DNA from: Rhyacophila brunnea
Lineage: Eukaryota; Arthropoda; Insecta; Trichoptera; Rhyacophilidae
NCBI GenBank assembly: GCA_022495005.1
Contig: JAGYXB010001006.1
Location: 372,001-436,000, forward strand
Length of the DNA: 64,000 nt
Direction of reading: 5' to 3'
The position numbers and the translations under genes were made by a program. Of the stretch, positions 1 to 12,490 are shown piece after piece (within the stretch, counting starts at the first letter, position 1; each line of letters begins with the position of its first letter). The notes beneath the pieces were generated by a model. It worked only from the letters and a program-made list of their open reading frames with translations. It had not been told where the DNA came from and searched no databases.

Positions 1-1600
1 CATTGGGGGGGGGGGTTACAATCGAGCATAAGTTTACAGGTCTATAGAATGACAGTTTTAGTATCAGACTTTTCAACCAGCCAGCCCATTTAGTCCTTGA
101 TCTGGATCAAACATATATTGGCATACGATGAAATATTTGTATTCTATGATCTACATTCAACACTATGCATGTTGCAATAGGTTGATAAACTGATAATAAT
201 AATAATTACGAAATAGTCAAGGGATACTTTCGAGGAGTTTCTACTAAAAATAATGTTAATACTAATGACACCTTTATTATTGTTATTTGAATGAAAATAT
301 AAATTTCAGAGAATATTTTTTTAGAAAATAATACATTATTTTCTGTATTGTTTTTTTTAACTAAATTATTATACTTTTAAAAAATATTGAAAAGGTAAAT
401 TGCTCTTTATTTAGAATACGCGTTCTAATAACATAATTACGAAAAATCTTTAAAACCAATTTCCCATCCCTTGCCGAGCGTTTTGTTTTTCCGAGATTTC
501 CGCGATGTAGGGATATTATTTATTTTTTCGCGAAACAGAAATAGCTGGAGAGAAGAAGGCTCTATGTAATTTATCGCTATTACTCATTACCGTCGTTCAA
601 GCTCTCGCGAGAAATTTTAACGTAGCTTTTGCTAATTTTGTATTCTTCCGCTGGCCTTTATTTTGTTTTTAGGGTGTTTTTTCGTCAAGAAAAACATGAT
701 CCCCTACAACCCTTACAACATACAATATGCGTCATTAGAGATGAAAACACGAACAATATTTATCTTTAAAACACAATACAAAATTAACAGGGAATATATT
801 TTTTAAAGTATCCATAAAACGCATTAATATAATGTATATGCAAAACAGTAAAAGAGAGGTCAAAGTATAGCATACTATGATATGGAAAGATACATGCTAG
901 GTATTATGTAAATGGAAAGATAATAATACTTACAATTTATTAAAGCAATATGAGATGTAAAAAATGCTATCTAATGGTTCCCAAGGATTATACAACTACA
1001 AAAAAGTTGACCAAGTTACCACAGGATTAATAAAATAATTAAGTTATGTGGAAGTACTTGGTTACTTAGAGAACATTACCAGGATAAATATAATCTACTT
1101 GTATAGTTGATTTTCAACCCATTTAAATTTAAGTTTTGTTCCAATATCATATTTTTGTTTGATTATTGATTTGAATCATTCTATTCTTCAAATACGCAGT
1201 AAGTATATCTAAATTTATGAGTCTCTTTTGTTATGTGATTGCAAGAAATACCTACCCTCTATTTGAACAATGCGTTTAAGCTAAGTACATATATTGAGAG
1301 AAAATGTTATTCAAGTGGTCAAAATCATCCAAGATCAGAATGTTTAACAGTTTTTTTTATATGTTTTTGTTAAATGCCTTTTATATTAAGTTATCTATGC
1401 TCCTCTCTCACATGATCAATCGTAGTTCTAAAGTTTTTAAACTTAGTCAAATAATAAATATTCAAATTACAATCCTGCATAACCACCCCTAAGATAATTA
1501 ACTGAAGAAGCCTCATATTAAACCTTAGTGGCTTGTGCGATTAAGAAGGTAGTAAATAATTTTATTTATATATTAATTAAAAAAGAACTTTATTATATTA
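1..1600. other. Gene-free AT-rich stretch
   Basis: No coding, RNA or recognisable mobile sequence seen. It opens with an 11-base G run at about 5-15. The part near 460-680 is less AT-rich and unlike its surroundings, but has no open frame of note. The small open frames here are AT-rich and look random. Confidence 0.5.
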
Positions 1601-1609
1601 ATACTATCG

Positions 1610-1700
1610 ACTCAAGGTACTTGATGGAATTTGAATTTCAATTCTATCGGATATAAGTTTTGTACTATTCCATTTAAATGGAATAGTAAAAAACTTAAAT
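1610..1700. repeat. Near-perfect 44-bp palindrome in a dispersed repeat
   Basis: Positions 1663-1688 are a perfect 26-bp palindrome centred on CATTTAAATG. The arms extend to 1654-1697 with one mismatched pair. The left flank (about 1614-1676, starting 'ggtacttgatgga') recurs at about 4339-4402 ('ggtacttgacgga' ... 'tactattccattt'). So the palindrome may be the junction of two head-to-head copies of a short repeat. It could form a cruciform or an RNA hairpin. Confidence 0.7.
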
Positions 1701-3085
1701 CTATTAGAAAAAAAATTATTCCCGCCATTATAAATAATATATATTACTCTATAAAAACATATTCATTCACATTGCACGAGAGACGAGACGATTCATAAAC
1801 ATACAGCAAGGTGTATGAAATGAAACCCTGCAAAATAAAGTATATGTGAATATTTATAATATAGATAGTGTCTCTTGCAAAAAATCAAACTATCAAGCGA
1901 GCAGACCAATTATAAAGCAACAAGATATTGCCGTCTCCACCAGCAAGTGGAAGTGTTCGACTATCTAAATATACGTAATATACAAAAGATTGAGCAAAGT
2001 GAACGATGTCAATATTATAAGTATTAGGTACTATAACCAAAACATTGCTCGTTTATACCTATACCGTTATTAGTTTTATAATTTAGTTATTTGAATAAAA
2101 AAATATTATAGAGATTGAAATATATTATAAAATAAAACTAATTGTATTCACATATTGCCGTACCCATTAGCTTATGCATTCGTTGATTCACTCAGATGGC
2201 GGCATTGTGTAGGCGACAGCATAGATATATTGATCAGTGCATTTTAATTAGGTTGGTGGAAAGGAAAATCTCCCAAGAAAGGCATTCGTGAAGCAAATCT
2301 CGACATGTGCAGCGGGATAGATTTCTCCAGACTCATATATACGAAGGAAAAGGATCCAATCCATACTTATGTATATTAAACGCATATCAGGTATGCCGAC
2401 AGCATATACAGTTTAAGCCTACAATATATAATTAATTAATTACACATTGAGATATGCGCATACATATAATGACACCGTTTTAAGGAGATTTTAGGTAGGT
2501 GCCTAAATTATAAGTTTAATTATATAACTAATATTATTATAATAATTAACTGAGGTACTTTAACTATTGTTTAAATTAAAAATAATAAAGTTATTTTACC
2601 TATTTTGAATACTTAACAGAGTGACTTTTGTGTATTTAAAAAAATAAAAAGAGGCCTTTTTCATTTTTTATATACTCATATGATCTACCATTACGTCTAA
2701 TAAAAATAAAGATTTTTTTGAGTGCGTTGAGTCAGGTATCCCAGTTTATGTACGGTCCCTTCTATGATGCTAGAAACGTGTCAGAATGAAAAGCCAAAGT
2801 GCCACAATTACTTGTCCCGAAACAAAGCTACTTGACGAATTGGTAGCATTGAGTTGGATTTCAATGCCTTAAGAGTTAAAACTAGATGGGTGAGATTTAT
2901 TTGGGTACTTAAAAAAAACGTAATATACCTTTGTGATTATTTATTTAGTTACAAAAATGTATTAATTGTATAAGTGGGTACTGTTACCATTTCAATAATA
3001 AATACATTTGCATACAGTAATTTTGTTTATATTTTGTTGTTTTGGGGAATTTTTCGTCTATTAAACCCATTCGCTGCGGACCTTT
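1700..3085. other. Gene-free AT-rich stretch
   Basis: No gene or clear mobile element recognised. A mildly GC-richer patch near 2730-2880 has no long open frame. Confidence 0.45.
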
Positions 3086-3172
3086 TAATTAATATTTAAT
3101 TACCACATTTAAATAACATGCAAATTATATATCTAATGGCCACTTGATGGGCAATGCACCAGTTGCGTTGGA
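3086..3172 (-). repeat. Short dispersed repeat, family G, copy 1
   Basis: About 90 bp with the shared core 'ctaatggccac', preceded by 'acatttaaataacatg'. It recurs at 46384-46477 in the same orientation and, inverted and more complete, at 5591-5684. It has no coding capacity and is diverged from the other two copies. Confidence 0.55.
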
Positions 3173-3615
3173 CACAACGATTGAGTTCCTTCAGTAGACA
3201 GAGTCATGTTTGGTCAATCGGCTTAAGACTTTAGTACCAGGAGTAATTCTCTGATAGAGCATTAGACGTATAAATATATAATATATATCAACATCGCATT
3301 AACATTTTATATAAATCTATGCACAATTTGAATATAATACATCTTAGTGAATTATATTGGAGTGAAAACATATAATTACTAACTGTGCAATATTAAATAA
3401 ACTAATACGTTAAAGACATATACTGAAAGAATCAATCTCGTTATTATGGTTTCTTCTAATATTCATGTCTGGTTTTAATCAAATCGTTTGCAAGCATATC
3501 GAACAAGTTTCGTTAAATTTGCTCTAGGGTCTGTAGATCTGAGGGGTTGAAAGGCTTCGACGGTGTCTGGCCGACGACGGCGGCACCCTAAACCACCCTC
3601 CTCACCGGCCGTTAC

Positions 3616-3673
3616 CTGGCAACGGGAGATGCACTATGTCCAATGTAGCGACGCAATTCGCCGGGTACGCGCA
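3616..3673 (-). CDS. Possible 58-bp internal exon (unidentified gene)
   Basis: On the minus strand a pyrimidine-rich run ends in TTGGCAG just before 3673, and the segment ends at 3616 in GCCAG followed by GTAACG. Both ends therefore resemble consensus splice sites. The 58 bp are far GC-richer than the surroundings and are open in two of three frames. One of these starts with C-A-Y-P-A-N-C-V; the other contains G-E-L-R-R-Y-I-G-H. The GC-richness continues to about 3535, beyond the proposed donor, so this could instead be part of an unrecognised repeat. No family is recognised. Size fits a small internal exon, and the phase is compatible with the candidate exon at 47932-48019. Low confidence without transcript data. 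Confidence 0.28.
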
Positions 3674-4261
3674 CTGCCAATAATGAAAATGAAAATAGTT
3701 ATTCGTTAATTTTGTTCGATGCAGTATAATAAATTTTAGATTTTATCCGAATGGCATAGGTATGTCTCATAAGAAATAATCAAAGATTCCAATTCTATAT
3801 TATATTTTTCTGTACCTAATATTTTTATTATTTTATTTTACTTTGTTTAATAAATGAGTGAGTACTTTCAGGTGTATCATAAGTCACATCACTTATATTC
3901 ATGATACAGATGAGACATGTACTCTTATATTATACTGGTAATATTTAATGACAGAATACGAAAAATGAAATTATGAATTTTTAGGGTATTTTTACGAGCT
4001 GAAATATGTAAAATTTATTGGAGAGAACTACAATGTCAATATAATGCCATCTTTTCTCATCTAAGAAATTAACATAATATTAGTACTATCGTATAATTAT
4101 ATTATATTATAATAGGTACATAATATATAAATTACATATATATTTTTAGATCTAGGGGTCCAATGGCAGTAGTGTAGTTTAACAATAGTATATTGAATTT
4201 AGTAATATAAGTGAAACAATCGCAAACACCCAGGCTTTGAGGAAATCACATTATTCTATTA

Positions 4262-4330
4262 TGTCCTCACCGGAATCGGACCTGGAGCTCCCGGATAAAA
4301 GGCCAACGCCTTATGCACTGCACCACGAGA
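4262..4330 (-). repeat. tRNA-derived SINE head
   Basis: Read on the minus strand, it has an A-box-like 'gtggtgcagtgcataagg' and, about 35 bases later, a B-box-like GGTCCGATTCC. This is the internal RNA polymerase III promoter layout of tRNAs and tRNA-derived SINEs. The cloverleaf is not intact, so this is a SINE head rather than a tRNA gene. A repeat shared with 1614-1676 follows directly at 4339. Confidence 0.6.
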
Positions 4331-4849
4331 ACCACCCGAGGGTACTTGACGGAATTTAAATTTGAATTTTAATGGGTTTAAATTTTGTACTATTCCATTT
4401 GAGTCGTTTTTTGAAACCTGGGTTTTGCCTTATGACATTTTCAGGCACTATGCGCACTCACCAATGGTATGTACACACTGACAACGAATACAGTTATTTC
4501 TAACTTATATAAGTAATAAATAAATACAATAAAGTAGGTAAAAACTTTATCACCTACCTGTCTATGTAAGTCTGTGAAGAAATTTATTGTAAAATGAAAT
4601 TTAGCAACTAGGTAACATAATCATAAAATAATATTAGACTTTACAATCCTGTGTGAATCTGGGCCTCATGAAGAGGCTTCATTATTAACCGAATACATAA
4701 CCGCTCAGCTACCATGGGGTCATTGTGTATCTAGCAACTTTTAATTAATTTTTAACTTAATACAATACAAAAGTGATAAATAATGATTGTAATATTTTAA
4801 AGTTTAAAATTAAATGCTGGACCATTGTATCATAATCGAATATTTTTAA

Positions 4850-5030
4850 ACGCTTATAAATTACAATTTTATTGTTCTAGCTGATGTGGAGGACCATTGA
4901 TGTATCGTCAATAAAAGTCCATGCAAATCGAACCCTCGTTCATTGATCATCGGAGCGGAAGTAGGAGAAAGCACACCGGAAGTTTACGCGTGGAGCACTG
5001 ATACCGGCGCGCAAAAAGTAAAGTGAATAC
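4850..5030 (+). other. Weak candidate exon or transcribed segment
   Basis: A pyrimidine-rich run ending in TTGTTCTAG (about 4871-4880) precedes about 130 bp of GC-richer sequence, then a possible donor (AAAAA before GTAAAG) at about 5018. All three forward frames contain stops, so an internal coding exon is excluded. A terminal or untranslated exon remains possible, as does a repeat I do not recognise. Confidence 0.15.
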
Positions 5031-5309
5031 GAGAAAAACTGAAAGTGATATATTTTATCACCTCTGGATATTTCAATTGTGATGTGAAATTCTGAAATGT
5101 CACGTTTCAATATTCATTGAGCACATACTGAAAACATATTATTAGATAACACAAATATTATGCTAGTAGGTACACATAACAAACTGGAAACATTACACGT
5201 TTAGAAAACAAATTCCTCTCATAGTTTTAATAATATAATTGTATTGAAATCAAGATGATTGATTCTAGAGTAGAGTTTATAGCGATCATGCTAACCTCCG
5301 TTAAATTAG

Positions 5310-5850
5310 TGACAATAATTGTCAGTGATTTCTCAATCATAACTAAATCAGTAGGTAGTGTTTGTTTTAATTGAGAATTACGACAATATCTATGGTAATA
5401 TGTACTGCATTAATATAAATAAGAAGAACAATCTATGAACTATCACTCCACTCATCGAGTCTGTTACAAGACGTAGATACAATTTTCACGATTTCTTCAC
5501 TCTATTATAGTACCTACATCCGTTATTCCACTCGAATCAAATCTCTCAGTGGATTCTTATAATTAATCTCTTGATCATATCGATCTCATTAATACATTGG
5601 ATGCTAAAGAGGCGCCCAGCGCGTAACGATTGGGTGGCCATTCAATATAATTAGCATGATTTTTAAATGTTGTAATTAAAAATTAATTATATAGTCAGCA
5701 GTCAATGATACATCATAACCTCGCGATTATAATCTCATGTCATCATTCTTATTATTGTATTTAGTGTATTCTTTTATCATCCAACAAATCCACATCGATT
5801 ATAATTTCCTCGTCATTTGCATCTTATACCACACGGTTATATCCAGTAAT
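5310..5850 (+). mobile_element. Decayed BEL-like LTR, copy 1, with a 95-bp insertion
   Basis: It shares 'tctcaatcataact' followed by 'atcagtagg', a TATA-like region ('aatataaataag'), a 'cactccactc..cgagt' segment and 'gcgattataatctcatg' with the LTRs at 18900 and 52437, in the same order and orientation. It is interrupted at about 5591-5684 by a copy of repeat family G. The 5' end and the primer-binding region are not recognisable, so boundaries are approximate. The 61-codon open frame at 5737 lies in LTR-derived sequence and is not a gene. Confidence 0.6.
5591..5684 (+). repeat. Short dispersed repeat, family G, copy 2 (inside an LTR)
   Basis: Contains 'acattggatgcta', 'gcgcgtaacgatt' and 'ggtggccatt'. 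The inverted version of the same order is at 46384-46477. LTR homology resumes on its right, so it inserted after the LTR did. At about 95 bp it is a very short non-autonomous unit of unknown mobiliser. Confidence 0.6.
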
Positions 5851-7502
5851 GGTCAAAGTTTATCAGTTTTGATCGCCATTGTAGCAATTTTTTCACTAAC
5901 TTCATGGCTAATCCTGTTTTGAGGAATGGTATATTATGAACTGAGATATTATAAGAATGAAGTTTTTAATCTTCTTACCAGTTTTAGGTAGGTATGCGAT
6001 TGGAAGAGTGTGAAAAAATCACAATATTTAAAAAAATATATATTCGCTTTTATTTCAACTAGTCAGTCAGTCGAATATAGATCAGACTATTATCTAATTT
6101 ACTGTATACACAGACTTTGTAATATAATATTAGCATAGTACTAGCAAACTGGATATTATTGACACTAACAGCTGAATTATTATTAGTCGGGTATATTTGC
6201 TTCAAGTAAAAGAAAGTTCCTTAAATATAGCTATATACCTAAAATAGCAAATACGATACGAATTGAGCATATTAAAAGCTTCCAGATTAAAAAAAATGCA
6301 ATTTTATAATAATATTACATATTTTAGAAATCAAAAAATTATCTTATTTTAAATGAAGACTTATTTTTTACTTGTCTTGATGGTAAAACCAAACCAGTTG
6401 CACACAACACCTGAAGTGAAGAAATTGAGTGTAACAAGACATTTGGATGTGAATTTATTCATTATTAAAAATGTCACAGGAGTACTTTCCAAAAACTGAG
6501 GTGGTCACGCACTCAAGTGTATTCTAATTGAGTTTACATGAAAGGTTAAGTGTGCAAGTGGTTCAATAGTTATGCTGATTGGTGGAAATATTTAAAACAT
6601 CCTAGTCAATTATTATTTGAGATAGTATTATTATTAATCTGTCACCTCTTGTCAATACTTCACTACACGAGATTGCACATGACTTCGAAAATATTTTGTA
6701 ATATTTTGCCTTCAAATACAAGTAGTATTGTCTATTTTTTTTTTTTTTTTTTAAAAAGTCGTTCGATCTTTAAATGTATACTTAGTGTTTTTCATGTTGT
6801 AGTCATACAAAGGAAATGATTGTATATATTAAAATATTATAATAAAAAGGTGTTAAAAATAACTGTTACGTTGCTATGGTTACTGCTATTTGTATCTTTT
6901 ATTTTTCCGGTACTGTGTTCGTATATATTGTTACTTAGTCTTTAAAAGTACAAAAACTTGAAACATGAGACGCTCTTGGGAGCTATCTTGGCAGTACATT
7001 TTCAGATAATTAGTTAGTAGTGAGTTTTAGTATCGGAAAAACTTTTTGTGGAGTGATGGTTTTGTTTTCGACGCCCTTGGCGAGACGAAAAAGAAACTTT
7101 CAACCCTTAATTACAAATAATAAACAATTATTTTATGCGATTCCTTCATCAAAAATAAACGATTTTATTACGCAGGAGTTATGTATCTAAAATGTGATGA
7201 AAATGCTATATTATATAATATAGCATTAATCCATTTTTTAAGTAAATGCCATAATCTGGTCTAAAAATCTTTCGTGATTTTGTTTGTCTCCAATAGTGTA
7301 TAACCAAAAATGAAATCTCTAAACATGAGTTCATTAGACCTGATAGAATCGAGAAGAGAGAAAATAGTAAATATATGTACACACTTAATAATGTGCAGTA
7401 CGATTACTAGGCTTTTGTAATATACCATTATGGTATGGTAACATGGATACTGAAAGAAAGAGGGTGGAAATGATATTAATGGTAAGATGCATACTCATAA
7501 TC
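5851..7502. other. Gene-free AT-rich stretch
   Basis: No gene recognised. It includes a T run near 6736-6752. Low-complexity open frames, such as one at 6550-6819, read into that T run and are not believable genes. Confidence 0.45.
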
Positions 7503-7880
7503 GAGTGCTTAAAGTCAGACAACGTTATCTACAAAAAAGTGTTTTTTTTTTTTTGAGATAACGTTATTTTACATTTACGGCTACATGATAGTCAAACAAC
7601 GTTATGACAATCTTTTCTAATTTCTTATTAAATCGTCAGCTAAGCTTAACGCTAACTACATAAGTTACCCTTGTTTTCATATTTTTTTAAAACTATCCCT
7701 ATAAATTTTAACATCATCATAAGCAAGATAAATGTACAATACACAATAAATTATTAAATATTAACATTAGGTTTAAATTAACATTTCCCTTGTTGAGTTA
7801 CAAGAATCTAAAATAACGATTTTTGGCTCTCCTGTAAAGTTGCACTTTTTGTAGATAGTGTTGTTTGACACTAAGCCCTC
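7503..7880. mobile_element. MITE-like element with about 39-bp inverted ends
   Basis: The left end, GAGTGCTTAAAGTCAGACAA and the following ACGTTATCTACAAAAAAGTG, is matched in inverse orientation by 7842-7880 with a few substitutions. The 378-bp length and lack of coding fit a non-autonomous DNA transposon. An internal inverted pair (AACGTTATCT at 7521 and AGATAACGTT at 7556) sits around a poly(A)/poly(T) core. No clear target-site duplication is visible. Superfamily unknown. Confidence 0.6.
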
Positions 7881-10326
7881 GTAATATCCTTGATAATTGA
7901 AGATAGATGTTGAAAGAAAGTATCAAGAGGACGTGGAAATATCGCATTTCCTTATAATAATTATAATGAGATGAAAGAATCGATGGACATGTCACTATCA
8001 ATATCATTTAGAGTTGGGGAAGAAATATTATAATAGTATCGCCAAGGGTAAATTGGTTGTTTCGTTTAGTAGAGGTTGTGACCTAAAGCATTAAATAATA
8101 ATGCTTATTAAGAGTATTAAAAAGAAATATATAAATAAACTACCCAGAGTTATAAAATAACATGTGTGTAAAAGCATGGAAACAATGTTGAATATGTATG
8201 TATATATTTTCCAGCTTTCAAACTTAAAACGTCATGATTGTGTGGAGGTCCAACACAATTTGCGAGTTTACGTTACACCTACCCTTTAACGAGATTTTTT
8301 GTCAACTATTCGTAATAAGCGTGAGTAGAAAATATTGAGGAAGGGTTTCCCTATTAACAAAACATGAGACTGAAATAAGTAAATACTGTGAAAAAGACGG
8401 GATAATTCCATAATGGTTACATATAACGTGATATTGTGTCCTTTTTGTAAAGAAAATGAAGAACAATGGTAATTAATAGGTGATTTGCGTTTACGTCATT
8501 ATGCTAAGAAAAAACATGGAAAATTCTATAAATCTATGGCACAAATATTTACGTGATATTGTATTATTTTGTTACCTCATAGACTGATAAAAATATTGTG
8601 TATTCAATGTTGTTTCAAAAACAAATAGTATTCTGATCAAGTCTAATAGCGATAGTAAAATAAATTATGTAGTATGTAGTGAAAGTAATATTTCCGAAAA
8701 AATACTTACTATGGTATATTGTGCTAAATCAAATAAAAATAGTCATGTACCTTTACTAAAATAACCTTCACCCCCTAGTTACGGATATTATTTTATTTTA
8801 ATGGTTATGTAACGAATAGATGTTACATCCCATGCCCACGTTACTGCGTTTATATGGTAGATATTATGATTAAACGCAGCATGTAGTCAGTCGCTAACAC
8901 CTGCAAGGTATTGCATAGGAAAAAGGTATCGCACCAGTGGTTCTCGACAGTATTTTGCAAAAAAAAATATATATATAATAACATATATAAATATAAACTA
9001 TACATAGTAAATATAATTTTTTTATCAACTTATTACTCTGTCAATCACAATTTTAATCAATAAATAAAAATACCTATTAAGTAAAATAATATATTAGGTA
9101 CTTACTTATAATTATTATAATGCGATTTCTTTCACTCTATTAACCGGCAAACAATAAGAATAAAAAGTAAATTAGGCACAATGGCCTCTTCTATTAATAC
9201 AGAGCATAATATTGACATGCATATTATCGTAGAAGTTATGGTAAGTAAGTGACATATTTTGTAGATGCCTATTAGCCATACTCATATAAAGAGGCCACCA
9301 TATCCTGATAAAATAAAATATTCTTGTATAATATAATATTACAACAAAACAACAACTTTACAAATAATTGGTGGCAGATGGCGTCGTATATTTAAATGAA
9401 GAATACGCATTTATGCAATTTGGTTCATTTTAAGCCTTTGCTGTAACCTGCTGCAAACTTTAGATTTTTGTATTTCTAACCGGATATCACTTGCTACGTA
9501 CTATTCGCTCATTTAAAAAAAAATACTAAGTATAGACCAACAAACTTATCTGAAGAATGGGATGGGGGAGCCACTTTCAAAAACTACCCAATTAAGACTC
9601 GTAACTGGACAAAATCTGACATTCGAATTATATTTTCAAAATGGCGTCCTATGGTGGTTCGTAGTTCCATTTTTGGCCATTCTTTAGATACGTTTGTAGG
9701 TATGTACTAATTTTGTAATACCGCAAATTCATGATAGCACCCCGTAATTAATGATCAATTTCAAAGACGTATTATAGGCATATGGAAATGTCATAATAAG
9801 CACTTCAAATATTAAAGCCTATCTCGATATAAGTAGTTACCTACAATATAAATATTGGTGAAAGCGATAAACATAACGGCATAATATGTTATATAACAAT
9901 ACAAAAAATGACGAAAGTATATCTGAATTGGTTGTGTGATAGGTTTCTACTTTTTATTATTTATTCATATTATGTTCTTACAACTAATTAGCCATAACTT
10001 CGGAAAAACACATAAACTATGTATATCGCAAAATCAAAAGAATGGCAAGATATGTTGACTCTTTAATACTCAACTGGACAGTTTGAGCGTGACAGTTTGA
10101 AGTCAGTATTGACTAATTAGGTAGGTAAGTATTGCAAAATGAGTTTTCTCTTTATACAGTAGGTACAGCAGAATTGACGAACAACGTATGACTAGTGCCA
10201 GAGAAATGACGTGAGCTTGTGCTTGGTAATAGTATATATTCTAAAGCTGGAGTGATAGGCTGATTTAAAAATGTAACAGTTGGAATGACTGGAATCCCAC
10301 TTAGTAAATATGTTTATAAGGTTTTT
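7881..10326. other. Gene-free AT-rich stretch
   Basis: No gene or well-bounded element seen. Slightly GC-richer patches at 9360-9420 and 9555-9700 have no coding signature I can support. Confidence 0.45.
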
Positions 10327-10330
10327 TTAA

Positions 10331-10702
10331 GGCTATACTTCAGTTGAGGCATGGTCTAAAAAGATCGTGACTAGGCAATGCGCGGATTGTGCAAATGACG
10401 CGAGCCGAACGAAATATAATTTGTCATAAAAATTCAACATGCTTCCATTTAATGTTCTGTTTATTGTACTATTAGTAACTAAACAAATTATAATATAAAA
10501 GTACATTGACACGTTTTCTTTTTCAAGTAAATGGGTAACGTTTTTTAGTCATCTTTACACGATTTAAGAATTAATACCCCCGTCGCCATCACGAAACGAA
10601 TTGACGTGTTCACAGCACGACTTTCGCTCTCCGTTTGCCAGCGAGTCCGAAATTTCGTCGCACCTATATGAAAATTATTTGCCGTTTCACTGAAGTATGC
10701 TC
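10331..10702 (+). mobile_element. TTAA-flanked MITE, family F, copy 1
   Basis: About 372 bp bounded on both sides by TTAA (10327-10330 and 10703-10706). Ends are inverted: left GGCTATACTTCAGTTGA; right, read inverted, GAGCATACTTCAGTGA. A second copy lies at 50571-50954 in the same orientation, similar along its length, also with TTAA on each side. TTAA duplication is typical of piggyBac-type transposons, but a TA-duplicating element with ends starting AAGG is equally consistent. There is no coding capacity. Confidence 0.8.
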
Positions 10703-10706
10703 TTAA

Positions 10707-12107
10707 CAATCATATTTTCTCATCGTAATAGACAAGAGTACAAATTTCAAGGTATATTTTTATGAAAGTGTACTGATACTATGAGAGTATCAGAATGTTG
10801 CACTCGCTTTAATGAATTACAGTTTATTTCTCAGTTAATGTTTTAAAACAGAAACGAATTTAGTACATAAAATTATTTTATATGCAAATATGTTAGAATA
10901 ATATTTTTTTTAAAACCTATCCTTGTTAATTTATTCGCAAGCTACCGTTTTACAGCACATGAAAAAACATAAAATATGACATATAGATAAGGTAATTAGA
11001 CAGTTTAAATGGCATTGATATTGGGGTGCAAACTGCAAATCGCCACATACATTCGCATAATATAATAGAAGAGGGTGGATGCAGGTCAGAAGGGTGGAGA
11101 TCAAAGCGGCAGTGGTGTATCGCGTCGCCCATTATTTGTAGCGACCCTCGCCGCCACTGGCAGATAATATGATTGTACATGCAATTTTGCTTTTATTTAT
11201 TTTACATTAATTTACAAAAATTATTTTATCTACCTTATAAAAATATACTATAAACACTATATATTGAGTCAAAATAATACATTTAATCATTATGATTGCT
11301 CTTATCACAATGGCACCCTACTTAACTTCTTTTGAAAATACATACATTTATATAATAAAAACGCGTTCTAGTTAAATTTTAAAAATTATTTTGACTCACG
11401 CATTTTAATCGAGCGTTGGGGACATTATAATAATTATAATATTATAATAGTTCGAAATTTGAAACTCAAAATATACGTAAAAATAGTATTAATTATTGCA
11501 TGTTGCGTACCAATACTGACAACTTTTTTGTTATACGCTTTTTTATTTTACACTTTTACAGCAAGTTATATGAAATATTTTTTTTATATTAAACTGCTGG
11601 CAACGGTCAGAGACAAAGTGTAAAATCAAAGAGAGAGTAGGTAGCCATTTTCTGTATGCTCTTTAGGGATAAAGCAATTTGGGTATGAACCTTTAACTTT
11701 TTAAATTTATCAGGCGCGCTTTTAAAATGTTTCCGATCGGCAATGATCAAAGAGACGAAGGCATTTTGACATCAAAATGGCGTCAATGGAAATTTTCCAT
11801 TACGTTCTTTTTGTGTTTTATTTTTATATTTGAAATATGTCCAATAAAAGATGAGACAGATTTTTTCCAAAATGAACAATTTTGAACGAGACTTTTTTGT
11901 CGTTATTTTTACATTCACGCATTTTTATAAAGGAAAGCTATTAAACATACAACACGCATATAGATTATTAGCTGTTTTGTTTCAAATATAGCGGTTTATA
12001 TAACATTTATGCAGTTAATCCCTAAATAATATTTCAGAACTAAAAGAGACGTCTTACTAATGATGTCAAAATCGGCGACTTAATTTGAGTGCGAAAACAT
12101 ATTATAA
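10707..12107. other. Gene-free AT-rich stretch
   Basis: No gene supported. A GC-richer patch at about 11030-11165 is open on the minus strand (76 codons), but its translation has no recognisable domain. Confidence 0.4.
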
Positions 12108-12490
12108 TATCGACTGAAAAAATGAAAAAGGGCATAATCCACACAAATTAAATTTTACAAGAGGCACATAAAAGTTTTTGTTATGGTTTTTTTCAAAGTT
12201 TAAATACAAAGTAGACATAGCCTTGCAGTGCTTGATAATTATAATTTCGTTTTTATATTCCTAATCTGATATTAATTATTGAGTTAATTAAAGAAAACCA
12301 ACCAAAATGATGGTTTAGTCGTTTTCCCACTTCAATTTCTTCCTTTTAAAAATTGACAGGTAAATTTAGATAATAAATCGGTGTTTGCAACTTACATCCT
12401 TTGGACACAACATGTATTTAGATATCTACAACATTATTATCCAATAAAATATATTTTGAAAAAAATCCTTTATCCTTTCTACAGTCGATA
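12108..12490 (+). mobile_element. TA-flanked MITE, family E, copy 1
   Basis: About 383 bp with inverted ends: left TATCGACTG followed by an A-rich 'aaaatgaaaaagggcat'; right 'atcctttctacagtcgata'. A second copy is at 56878-57254 in the opposite orientation and shares internal blocks such as 'aaccaaccaaaatga' and 'tttggacacaa'. The ends suggest a TA duplication, as in the Tc1/mariner superfamily. This class is inferred only from the dinucleotide. Confidence 0.8.
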
